From positions 81,469-145,468 of the forward strand of contig NZ_JADKCX010000008.1 of assembly GCF_016718685.1 (NCBI RefSeq): a stretch of DNA of 64,000 nucleotides. The letters run 5' to 3'. This DNA comes from Haliscomenobacter sp. GTDB taxonomy: Bacteria > Bacteroidota > Bacteroidia > Chitinophagales > Saprospiraceae. Below are positions 16,849 to 26,065 of the stretch, piece after piece. Made by a program: the position numbers and the translations under genes. Every line of letters starts with the position of its first letter. Position 1 is the stretch's first letter. Below the pieces are notes generated by a model. It worked only from the letters and a program-made list of their open reading frames with translations, was not told where the DNA came from and made no database searches.

Positions 16849-18201
16849 ATGAAACACCTCATCATCCTTGTTGTAAGCGCGTTATGTTCCATTAATGCAC
16901 AAGCACAAAAAGCCCTTCCCGAAGACGTAACCAAAAGCATCCAGGCCCGCATCGAATATGGCTATTCCCCCAGCATTGTGGTGGGGATTATCGACAAAGA
17001 CGGGCCGCAATATTCTGTTTGGCACCAAAACCATTGTGGCCGAGCCGGTGAATGAGCACCATTTATGAAATCGGCTCTATCTCTAAAACCTTCACCGGCA
17101 TCCTGCTGGCGCAAATGGTGTTGGCTGGACAACTCAAAACCGATGACCCTGCGCAACAATACCTGCCTGCAACCGTAACCTTGCCCACCAGGGGTGAAAA
17201 ACAAATTACCCTCGGGCATTTGTCCGACCATAGTTCTGGACTTCCCGGCATGCCCAATAACTTTGACCCAAAAGATCCGGCCAACCCTTTTGCCGATTAT
17301 ACAGTGGATCAGATGTACACCTTTTTGAAGGGCTACACCCTAACCCGGGACATTGGCGCAGGATACGAATACTCCAACCTGGCGCAGGGATTATTGGGAC
17401 ATATCCTCTCGCTCAAAGCGGGCAAATCGTATGAAGCACTAATGGTCAGCAAGATTGCCAAACCCCCTGAGGATGAAAGCAACCAAAATTACCTTTGATG
17501 AAAAAATGAAACAAAACCTGGCGATGGGTCATAGTGAGGGTGCTCAGGTGGCCAATTGGGACATCCCCACGCTGGCCGGTGCTGGTGCCATCCGCAGTTC
17601 CTTACACGATATGTTGATCTACATGGCGGCCAATCTGGGTTTGAAAAAAAGTAAAATCTATCCTGCCATGCAATTGAGCCACCAGGCTCGACACGACAAA
17701 GCAGGCCGAGGCACCCGCGTTGGCCTGGGCTGGCACATTTCCAAAGGTGCCGAGGGCGACGTGATCTGGCACAATGGCGGGACGGGCGGGTACAAAACTT
17801 TTTCCGGCTTTGTCAAAGAAACGGGCAAAGGAGTAGTCGTGTTGACCAACTCGAATAAAGGGGCTGATGACATTGGTTTTCGTTTGCTCAACTCGGCAGC
17901 CAAGCTGATCGAAGTCAAAAAGCCAGACCCGGTTGTCATCGTTGAAGCATCGATTTTGGAATCCTACGTGGGTACTTATGAGCTTGCGCCTGCTTTTAAC
18001 ATCGTCATCACCCGTGACGGAACCCGTCTATTTCTTCAGGCTACCGGGCAACCAAAGGTGGAATTGTTTGCCAAAACGGATACCGAATTTTTCCTGAAGG
18101 TGGTGGAGGCAAAAGTAACTTTTAGCGCCAAAGATGGCAAAGTTGAAATTATGACCTTGTTTCAAGGCGGGCAGGCGATGCCGTGGAAACGGATCAATTA
18201 A
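16849..18201 (+). pseudogene. Beta-lactamase-family serine hydrolase with several frameshifts
   Basis: Class C beta-lactamase/DD-peptidase-like protein. A signal peptide (MKHLIILVVSALCSINAQAQ) is followed by the catalytic SxxK motif in IGSISKTFTGILLAQ, the Tyr motif YEYSNLAQGLLG, and HNGGTGGY, the counterpart of the K/H-S/T-G motif. The product would be about 450 residues with a C-terminal lipocalin-like part (SYVGTYEL onward). The frame breaks near 17015-17050 (two shifts restore ...FGTKTIVAEP... then TIYEIGS) and near 17465, where an extra A in GCCAAACCCCC splits IANPLRMKATK. At least one break lies in a homopolymer. It is either inactive or a consensus artefact; motifs are otherwise well kept, which argues for a recent event or error. 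Confidence 0.8.
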
Positions 18202-18368
18202 AATCAACGTAATTTGTCCTTGCCTTGAGCGCAACGATTGCCTTGTTTTTAGTGTCATCAAAGCAGACAAACCTAATCCATCAAAATGAACTGGAACATC
18301 TACTTGCCACAGACGCCTTGTCCACCTTTAGCCTGATAGAAACATGAACGATTGGGCAAAACTCAAAG

Positions 18369-19214
18369 ATGTTTTGGCAACAAAAAGCCCTGTGCTCAAT
18401 CGGAGGAAAAAATCTACGCTGTGTTGTTGGCGGGCTTTTTGTGTTTCTGTTCCTGCTCTTTTTCCAACCTTTTGGCGTAAACAATTACAATACGAAGGAG
18501 ACGATTACCCTGGAATTCTTCCTAGCCATCTTGCTCATGTGGCTGGTGGTCAGTCTGCTTTTGGCCTTTAATGAATTCCTTATTTTTCCTCTGGTTGTCA
18601 AACAGCCCAATCGGGGAAAAATGCTGTCGTGGATCATCTGGTCGATGCTTTGGCTGGGCAGTGGGGTCTTCCTTTTTTACAATTATTTAGGCGCATGGCA
18701 CGATTTCCGACTGAGCAGCTATGTTGAATTTTTGGCCAATATCAGTGCTTTGAGCCTGTTTCCACTAGGAGGTTTGTTCTTGTACCTCAAAATCCGGGAA
18801 CTCCGTAAGGCATTGGAATTGGACCATCCCTATACTTACCGGGCCGGAGAGGATGAATTTTTACTGGTTTTTACCGCCGAAAATCAAAAAGACCACTTTA
18901 CCCTGCCTTTAAAGCTGTTGCTGTTCATTGAATCCGACGACAACTATGTTTCCATTCACCACCTGCAAGATGCCCGGGTTACGAAAACACTTTTCCGCAA
19001 GAGTTTAAAAAGTATCCAGGAAGAAGCCCTTCACCCGGCCTTGTTGCGCTGCCACCGTTCCTATCTGATCAACCTCAGCCACCTGCAACAAATCCACGGA
19101 AACCGCAACAAACTGAAAGTTTTCCTCAATCATGTCAAAGACCCTATACCTGTATCCCGGCAATACATGGACTCCATCTTTGCACTGGTTTCCCAATCGT
19201 CCCAAATAGGCTGA
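18369..19214 (+). CDS. Membrane-anchored LytTR-family regulator
   Basis: Transcriptional regulator of 281 residues. Four hydrophobic segments (about 17-37, 45-70, 85-105 and 118-138) precede a linker and a C-terminal LytTR DNA-binding domain (about 170-275), recognised from LLLFIESDDNYVSIHH, FRKSLKSIQEE, LLRCHRSYLINLSHLQQIHGNRNKLKVFL and the final PVSRQYMDSI. This no-receiver, membrane-bound LytTR layout is common in Bacteroidota. The start is uncertain: ATG 18344 (MNDWAKLKDV) in another frame joins the same protein if one A is lost from the AAAAAA at 18402-18407. Signal and targets are unknown; the next gene encodes a membrane protein and is a possible target or partner. Confidence 0.88.
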   Translation: MFWQQKALCSIGGKNLRCVVGGLFVFLFLLFFQPFGVNNYNTKETITLEFFLAILLMWLVVSLLLAFNEFLIFPLVVKQPNRGKMLSWIIWSMLWLGSGVFLFYNYLGAWHDFRLSSYVEFLANISALSLFPLGGLFLYLKIRELRKALELDHPYTYRAGEDEFLLVFTAENQKDHFTLPLKLLLFIESDDNYVSIHHLQDARVTKTLFRKSLKSIQEEALHPALLRCHRSYLINLSHLQQIHGNRNKLKVFLNHVKDPIPVSRQYMDSIFALVSQSSQIG

Positions 19215-19291
19215 TTTCACCCCAAACGAGCAATTTTTGATCACCTGAGCCCATTTTCTGGCGTCATTGGGGAAACAAAAATTGAAAAACG

Positions 19292-20020
19292 ATGGAATCA
19301 TTTGTTGCACACCGCAGTGCCAGCCGGCTCAGTACCTGGCTTAGCCTGATTATCTCTTTGACCTTTTTGATGGTATGGTTGCCTTTGCTGCGGAGTGTCT
19401 TTGACGGCAGTTCTTATCAATGGGGCATGAGTTATTTTGGCGTACAGCTACATGGAGCGGGGATCACGCCCAGTTATATGTTTCTGGTCGTCCAGTTGGT
19501 TTTTTATGTGGCACTGTTCGTTTCCATGTACCGCGTGCAGAACCGGAATGTGTATTATGTCTTGTTGCTGTTGTGGTTTGTGCATGTATTTGGCAACTTG
19601 TTGGCCGATATCGCGATCAATGGCGATACGACGTTTGAGGGCGATACGTTGGGGGTTAGCATTTCTCTTTTTTGGATTGTCCTGCCTTTGTCGGCCGTGG
19701 CGCTGCTGTTGATTTTGCTGGCCATTAGGGCAGACCGGAATGCTGCTCCACAATCGATACCCTGGGGTGCAAAAAACCGAAAAATGCTTTGGTTGATTTT
19801 GGGGCCTTTGCCCATTCAGGCGATTCTTTTGGCTTCGGGCGAGCCACATGGTTTGACGGATCAAATTGGGGTGGTTTTGACGATTGTGCAGTGTTTTTTG
19901 CTGCCAGTGATTGTGCGGCCGTATGGGAGACAAGGCCAAAACTGCGTAGGCAACTTGCTGGATTACTTGCAGCATTGTTGGCTGGGTGGAGGTGTTCAGG
20001 ACAATGCCTTGCTGGTATAA
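19292..20020 (+). CDS. Multi-pass membrane protein of unknown function
   Basis: About 242 residues with six or seven hydrophobic helices (first at about 17-33, MVWLPLLRSV follows). No conserved motif is recognised. The last 30 residues are atypical (Gln/Asn/Cys-rich). A one-base shift near 19925 would instead give a more membrane-like ending (LAGLLAALLAGW) that stops near 20028, so the C-terminus is doubtful. It lies 77 bp after the membrane LytTR regulator and may be cotranscribed with it. Downstream is the palindromic mosaic. Confidence 0.6.
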   Translation: MESFVAHRSASRLSTWLSLIISLTFLMVWLPLLRSVFDGSSYQWGMSYFGVQLHGAGITPSYMFLVVQLVFYVALFVSMYRVQNRNVYYVLLLLWFVHVFGNLLADIAINGDTTFEGDTLGVSISLFWIVLPLSAVALLLILLAIRADRNAAPQSIPWGAKNRKMLWLILGPLPIQAILLASGEPHGLTDQIGVVLTIVQCFLLPVIVRPYGRQGQNCVGNLLDYLQHCWLGGGVQDNALLV

Positions 20021-20036
20021 GTCTCTGACTTGTACC

Positions 20037-20133
20037 CATTATTTTCGCGTCTCTGACGCACGCGCAACGCGAAAATTTGGCATAAACACACGTCAGAGAC
20101 GTGTTGATAATGGGATCAAGTCTGGAGACTTGA
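20037..20133. repeat. Long imperfect inverted repeat with an adjacent palindrome
   Basis: The arm at 20037-20060 (CCCATTAT...CTCTGACG) pairs with 20091-20114 (CGTCAGAG...ATAATGGG); inside it, TTTCGCGT pairs with ACGCGAAA. A separate palindrome, TCAAGTCTGGAGACTTGA, lies at 20116-20133. Non-coding. It could terminate the membrane-protein transcript or be a mobile REP-like unit. Confidence 0.6.
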
Positions 20134-20222
20134 TCCAGCGCCAGCGCCTAACATTAGAGCTAATTGACGCCTAAAGGGCAGGGCTGTTAAGTTCTAGTAA
20201 TGAACCACGCTTAATCGACAAA

Positions 20223-20419
20223 TCGCGTGGCGATGACCCATATTGTAGCGGCGGTTTTAACCCCTGCCGTCAGTTGTCGTGATCAAGTTATGGAGTGCCG
20301 TAGGGTACGACCAATTTTGATCAATGTAGGTCGTACCTACGGCACTCCATTAAAACAAGATCGGCCATTTCATCGGCGGGTTGAAACCCACCGCTACAAA
20401 ATGGTTCGTCGCTACGCGA
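20223..20419. repeat. Nested three-tier inverted repeat (about 200 bp)
   Basis: Three concentric arm pairs: outer 20223-20240 with 20402-20419 (14 of 18 pair), middle 20245-20269 with 20374-20397 (GTAGCGG... with ...CCGCTAC), inner 20290-20312 with 20329-20350 (22-bp stem of ATGGAGTGCCGTAGG type with one extra G). No open frame explains it. It might be a MITE or REP cluster, or one folded RNA. Confidence 0.65.
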
Positions 20420-20799
20420 CTGTTTTGGTGGAAAATGGAAGTTTATCTACCATTATTCGGTATTGATTTCTCGATTTCCCTCAGGGGTTGGAAAACTCAA
20501 GCACGATGTTGTCCTAATGCAAAATTGTGTCCTAATCGTAGCCCTTTAGGCAGGGGGTTCCTGAATACATTCTCCCCTTGCTGCCGCTTAGGAGGCATTG
20601 AGTTGGGCGAGGATTTGTTCGAAGCGGGCTTCGCCAATGGCTTCGATGATGGTGTTCAGGTAACTTTCTGGTACACTTGCATTCGGTGATCCTATTTGTT
20701 TGAAATCTGATAAGCATTCATAAAAGCCGAGATTGCATTTTCTGCATCATTCTTTTGTTTCCAATAAATAGCCCCATATTATTTAAAGTTGTGCTAAAC

Positions 20800-23700
20800 C
20801 AGAGCAATATCACCGATTTGCTGCGCTTTATGCGAGACTTTGTTCCAAATAGCGCAAAGCGGTGTCATAGTCTCCTTTGGCCGAATAGATTTGGCTGATG
20901 TTATTCAAAGTAGTGCCCTCGCCTTGACGGTCACCGATTTGCTTACAAATGGAGAAACTCTTGTCCCAAATGTTCGATTGCTTTATCATAATCACCTTTT
21001 GCTAAAGTAGATTTTGCCAATATTTCCAAGGTTGTAGCCCCTCTCCTTTACGGTCACCGATTTGCTGCTCTATGGCGAGACTTTGTTCCAAAAGCGCAAA
21101 GCCGTGTCGTAGTCGCCCTTGGCATAATAGATTTGGCTGATGTTATTCAAGGTTACCCCCTCGCCTTTACGGTCTCCGATTTGCTGCCTTATGGCGAGAC
21201 TTTGTTCCAAAAAGCGCAAAGCCGTGTCGTAATCGCCCTTGGCATCATAGATTTGGCTGATGTTATTCAAGGTTACCCCCTCTCTTTGACGGTCACCAAT
21301 TTGCTGCCATATGATCAGACTTTGTTCATACAATTTTAGGGCTTGGTCTAATTGTCCGTTATAATTTTAGAATAAGCCTAGTTCGATATGTAAGCGTAAA
21401 CATTGGTTTTAGTCAAGGTTTTTGTCTAAACTGCCATTGATTGAGTTCAAAAGCTTTTTTGATAAAAACCAATCGCTGGTAATGGTCTTGCAAATTGAAA
21501 GCAACCGCAGCAAATTCCTTCAGGCCTCCGCCAACTCAAAAATACTCCTTCGCCAACTCTTCCTCTTCCCAAGTCAGGTTGTTCCCTAAAAAAACTCCCC
21601 GCCGCAAACGCCCAATTTTTCACATCATCCTCCACAATCGCCTCCTTCAGCATCCACTCCCGCGTCAACTTATGCACTTCAAACACCTTTCCTTCCCCAT
21701 CCCAAAAACACAAAGACCATTCGTGCAGCGATTGCAACAAAGGCATCAAAACCGCTTCCTCCTCCCCACTGATCGCCACCAAAGTGCCGCCAGCGTCGTC
21801 CGCGTCATACACACCGCCGCCATTTGCAGCACCCGCTGCTCCTCCGCCGTCAGCCCTGATAAATTTTCCCCAGCAGCAAATTCTCCCAGACCTTGGCCTC
21901 CACTTGCCCCACCGAGGCCGCCAGTTTCGACCAATCCGCAGTTTTATCCTTTTTTCAAAATCGCCTCCAAAACTCATACGCCCGCGGGTGGCCGTCCAGG
22001 CGTTTGAACACATCCTGGCGTTCAGCCAGCGGAATGGCGCGTAGGGTAGGGGAGAAGTTGGAGAGGCGGTAGCTCTCGGCGTAGCTCATTTTGTCGAGGC
22101 CGAGGTGTTGTACGCAGTCTTGTAAATCGCTGATCAGGTAGCGGGTGGTGAACAAGAGGTGGCAACCTCCGGGTGTGTTTTGGCACAAATGCTGCATAAA
22201 AGCCGCCAAACCTGCGCTGCCAATACCTTGTTCCTGGGTGCCGTCCTCACCGACTTGTACATCTTCAAAATTGTCGAAGATCAGGATGGTTTTGCGGCCT
22301 TGCAGGTAATTGTCGATCAGCGCCTGCAGTTTTTCCTGTGGGTTGGCGTCACTTTCAAGGTATTGTTTGAGCTGTCGGAGGGTGTGTTTTGTTGGCTTTT
22401 TCGTCGCCTTCCCAACGGGCAAACAGTTCATCCAGGATGTACTTCTCCGAAATCTGGTTCCCATTCCGGAAAATGAGCACCTCGTGGCTGCGGTTCTCGT
22501 AATTGTGCGCAAAGGCTTCCGCCAGGGTGGTTTTGCCCAGTCCGCCCAGGCCGTGTAGCACCACGTGTTGGCCTTTGGTAAAACTACGCCGCAGCAGGTT
22601 CAAGTAACGTTTGCGCCCGATGAAGCCCGAGCCAATCAGGCGGGTATTTTTGGTTTTGAAAAAATCGCTGCGGGGGTAAAATCCTCCGGCAGGACGTACT
22701 TTTCTTTCGGATTGACCAGGGCCTCGGTGTATTGGTTGAGGTACACCACGGGCGTAAACCACTCGGCCAGGTGGGGGCGGTGTGGATCCAATCTGCGTTG
22801 CTCCAGCAGGTATTGCCAGAGGCTTTCGCGGGCAGCGGCCAGGGCGTGGGTCAGGGTTTCCCCTTTCGACAAAGCCGCGTACAGGGCGGTGGTGAACACC
22901 TTGGCGCCATCGTCGGTCACCGAAAAACGCATCGCCACGATGGAAGGCAAACCAAATTCAGCCAATTGCTCCACGACGCCGTTGCCTGCCATCGCCGTTT
23001 CGCAGGCGCTGAGGATGAGCAGTTTGACGCACTGGTGTTGGCGCAGGGTTTCGCCCAGTTCGCCGCCGAGCACTTCGCGGTGGTTGCCGTCCTCGTCTTC
23101 GAGGTGCAATACGCCCTGCTTCACCTGCTTTTGGTACGAGCCATGCCCGCTGATGTGGACAATATCGTGCTGGTGTTTGCGCAACGCCTCGCTGATTTCG
23201 GCGAGGGAGGCGGTATCCAAAAACTCGATGACAATTTTGGGTTCACCGCCCGTGGCTTCAAAACTGCCGATGGCGTCGATCAGGCGTTTTTGCTCTTCTT
23301 CGATTTCGAGCAGTTTGGAACGTTCGTTCAGGTTTTCGGGCAGGGCAGTGACGAAGAGCATTTTGAGCGGGGCAGCGGAGGCGGCTTTGCCCTGCATGTC
23401 GAATTTGGGCAGGTCTTTTTCCAGCGTGCGCACCAGGCCGAAGTGGGCGACGGCCAGGCTTTGGCGCGCATCCCCAGTTTGGACGGGAAGAAATGGGGGA
23501 TGACCATTTCAAAGGGCAAGTTCAGCACCTGGGTATCGGCGGTGGAAATGGCCAGAATCAGCTCTGCAATTTTACGCTTTTCCAGCAGCTCCACAAAATC
23601 GTGGCAAACCTGGAGGATATCGCCGGTAAAAAAGGTATTGAAAAGGGCCTGGGCTAGTTGATCCTCGTTCCAGGGCGCAAGTTGTCCGGGCATGCTCAGG

Positions 23701-24011
23701 GTGTCCCGGTAAGTCGCATCGTCCATCCGGCGGTACTCCTGAAAGGTGTTGACTTGCGCAAACAACTGCGGGTCAATGGACAGGGGGATGTTTTCGTGCA
23801 GCAATGGGACTCCGTCGGAGGCCAAGCCCGCTTTCCCGGCGTGGCGGGATTTGAGGCTGAGTTGTGCGGAATAATTGCCATCCTCCTGCGGCTCAATGCG
23901 CAAAAAGAGGATGCTGTGTTGAAAATCCTGCTCTACATGGTAGATGATGTCGCCGATGTGGACGTTGCCACCGGCGGAGATGTTGCCGTAGACGATGTTT
24001 TTGTGGGTCAT
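20800..24011 (-). pseudogene. CHAT protease - NB-ARC-like NTPase - TPR protein (STAND/NLR-like), multiply frameshifted
   Basis: The start at 24011 opens with MTHKNIVYGNISAGGNVHIG, a glycine-rich N-terminal module seen in STAND-type proteins. An uncharacterised region follows, then a CHAT caspase-like domain (His in DIVHISGHGSY, Cys in LLILSACETAMAG), then a P-loop NTPase (Walker A GLGGLGKTTLAEAF; Walker B TILIFDNFEDV), a helical/winged region (LTAEEQRVLQMAAVC, KVFEVHKLTREWMLKEAI), and at 20800-21333 TPRs of the GDYDTALRFLEQSLAIRQQIGDR type. The frame shifts near 23470 (AAA run), 22660 (T run), 22410, about 21990-21930, and 21830, and the TPR part has stops. Intact relatives are large cytoplasmic sensors, several in antiphage defence. 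The break pattern implies decay, helped perhaps by the IS next door. Confidence 0.8.
20850..21330 (-). repeat. Tandem 120-bp TPR-coding repeats
   Basis: Four degenerate copies of a 120-bp unit coding for a 40-residue TPR (consensus around GVTLNNISQIYDAKGDYDTAL). The two copies at 21070-21333 are nearly identical and open; those toward 20850 carry single-base losses. This is the C-terminal end of the STAND-like pseudogene, and recombination between copies may have removed further repeats. Confidence 0.7.
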
Positions 24012-24113
24012 TAGCTGTGCCGCCCGGGGCGGGTTTTGTTAGCCACAAATTACACAAATTTTGTGGCGAAATAAAAATGATAATTGATAAAAGCGCTAAA
24101 GTGGTTCTGAGGT

Positions 24114-24173
24114 GTCTAAGGTTTCTAAGGTGGTAAATAATAGCGTTTTTTCACCACCTTAGAAACCTTAGAC
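24114..24173. repeat. Perfect 20-bp hairpin
   Basis: GTCTAAGGTTTCTAAGGTGG (24114-24133) and its exact reverse complement (24154-24173) enclose a 20-nt loop. Each arm is itself an internal repeat (CTAAGG.TTCTAAGG). A degenerate relative (ACCTTAGACACCTTAGAACC) lies at 25871-25890, on the far side of the IS. Confidence 0.7.
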
Positions 24174-24174
24174 C

Positions 24175-24194
24175 TGTCGATTACCCACAAATCC
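24175..24194 (+). repeat. Outer inverted repeat, left arm
   Basis: TGTCGATTACCCACAAATCC; its exact 20-bp reverse complement is at 25850-25869, enclosing the palindrome and the IS. The flanks both carry GACC, possibly a 4-bp target duplication. Confidence 0.7.
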
Positions 24195-24238
24195 CCTAAT
24201 TAGGTTTGTGGTTGATATTGAGCATTTTACTGCGGTCT

Positions 24239-24264
24239 CAGAACCCCCGACCCCTAAAGGGGAG
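24239..24264 (+). repeat. Inner palindrome, left arm (IS target element)
   Basis: A 26-bp arm beginning CAGAACCCCCGACCCC. Its partner arm starts at 24336 and is interrupted by the IS: 24336-24354 plus 25812-25818 rebuild the exact reverse complement over all 26 bp. Confidence 0.75.
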
Positions 24265-24354
24265 CACATTTTAGGTAACTAAAAGGCCTTACTTTTTCTA
24301 AAAAAGGGGAAAATATTACGATTATCGAAAATATACTCCCCTTTAGGGGTCGGG

Positions 24355-25803
24355 CATGCGTATCAGGTTTGGGAATTAACTAAAGTATAATTTGCTAAAA
24401 AGAAAGGTGTTCCATTTTGTGATCAAAAGCCACAAGTGTGGAACCCAAACATTTTAAAGAAACAGTTCAAAGAAACAGCATCTGTGATCGATTTTCTAAA
24501 CTTTTCGACGATTTTTTTGAATGAGTTGGGAGTTTTCAGCGGATTTAGCCAAAGAAAAGGCAAACTAAGCGCAGCGGAGTTTGTAAATAGCTGCATTGAG
24601 TTATGCCGAGTTAAAGGCTGGTCCGGCAGCTTGACCGATCACTGTGTTGTACTCCATGAGCAGTATGGGCTTTTGCTTGAAGCGCAAAGCCTGAACGAAC
24701 GCTTCACAGAAAAGAGTGAACAGTTGATGCGTTATGTTTTTGATTTAGTGATGCGCACTCATTTAAGGGATGGGAACCCGATGGATCTGTTGGCGCAATT
24801 TGAAGAGGTTTATGTAGAGGACAGTACGAATCTAGAGTTGCCCCATTGTTTGCATACACTGTACAAGGGGGTGGCGCGGAGCCTCTACGGCTGGACTAAA
24901 AATAGATGCAACCTATGGTTTACGCTGGGGGAATCTAGACCTGATGTTCCATCATGGCGCAGGTTCAGATACCTGGCAGGGTGTTCCGGTGATGAAAAAG
25001 GGTGCTCTACTGCTGAGAGATTTGGGCTATTTTAGGATACAGGACTTTGTAAGTATTGCTGAGAATGATGCTTATTTCCTATCTCGATATCGATTCTCGA
25101 CCAATGTCTATGAAGCTAAAGAGGAGGTGTTGAGCTAAATTTATTAGCATTATTGGAAACAATGGCGGAAAATGAAACGCGAAGCATAGAAGTTATGTAG
25201 GACAGCCAAACTCCTCAAAGCACGGATGGTTTTGCAGAAAGTACCCAAAGCGGTGGGCGACTACAAGCGACACAAGCTTAAAACCGATAAGCAAAGTAAT
25301 CGCAATAAGATTACTCCCCAGCGACTAGCTTTTTGTGACGCCAATTGCTACATTACGAATATCTCCGAGCAGATGATGACCGATCAAGACATCATTAATT
25401 TATATGGTCTGCGCTGGATCATTGAAATTTTGTTCAAAGCCTGGAAATCAATTGCCAAGCTTAAAGGGCCCATCAGAAGCATGAAACCAGCGCGTTTTAT
25501 GTGTATGTTGTATGCACAGATGATCAGAATACTCATTGATACCAAGATTGTACAGTATTTTAAGATCGAATTGTGGAACCTTTTTAGCCATAAGATCAGC
25601 GAGCTTAAAGCCTTCAATGTACTTGCCACTTTCAGTCAAGCTTGGTGGATGGCTTTAAGAAGCGGTACGACAAGGGCAACCCATGACCTCTTTGATAAAA
25701 TAACGGAGGCCATGATCGCTTTTACAAAAAAACGAAAGCCCAGCAAAAAGGAGTCTCATAACGACTTCTATATATTTGTTAATTCCCAAACCTGATACGC
25801 ATG
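24355..25803 (+). mobile_element. IS4-family-like insertion sequence, decayed, 1449 bp
   Basis: Bounded by perfect 26-bp terminal inverted repeats (24355-24380 starting CATGCGTATCAGG, and 25778-25803) and flanked by an 8-bp direct repeat GGGTCGGG (24347-24354 and 25804-25811). Removing the element and one GGGTCGGG restores a 26-bp perfect palindrome with 24239-24264, which independently confirms the boundaries and the target duplication. It carries one transposase gene, broken by frameshifts. Length, ends and duplication size fit the IS4 group. Confidence 0.85.
24436..25795 (+). pseudogene. IS4-type DDE transposase, frameshifted
   Basis: The three parts in different frames join into one transposase of about 440 residues. 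The first (24436-about 24935) contains VYVEDSTNLELP with the first catalytic Asp. The second (about 24940-25137) contains LLRDLGYFRIQDF with the second Asp. The third (about 25226-25795) contains YGLRWIIEILFKAWK, which matches the IS4 signature Y-2-R-3-E-6-K exactly and supplies the catalytic Glu. Frames change near 24935 and between 25130 and 25230. A GTG at 24436 opens the frame; no ATG is seen close upstream. With no intact frame the element should not transpose on its own. Confidence 0.85.
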
Positions 25804-25849
25804 GGGTCGGGGGTTCTGAAGCTAAAGCACAATCTCGCATTCAATGTGC

Positions 25850-25869
25850 GGATTTGTGGGTAATCGACA
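25850..25869 (-). repeat. Outer inverted repeat, right arm
   Basis: Exact reverse complement of 24175-24194 (TGTCGATTACCCACAAATCC), followed by GACCTTAG, which mirrors the left flank. From here to the M28 gene at 26066 no gene is visible. Confidence 0.7.
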
Positions 25870-26065
25870 GACCTTAGACACCTTAGAACCACCTTAGATG
25901 TGGGTGAATTGAACTCGAGAGTACAAGGTTTTAAAAGATGAAGCCCACACCACTCCCCCCCAATTCCCCGTCAAATCCGCCACCGCAAGGCCCCATTGGT
26001 CTACAAGCAGCCACAAACTCCAGCAATTTTCCCTACATTTCCCGTTCATCAATGCCTATCGTCAC

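Noticed and set aside
20227..20689. Small open frames within the palindromic region
   Set aside because: They run across inverted repeats, have no similarity to known proteins and no start context; better read as non-coding repeats.
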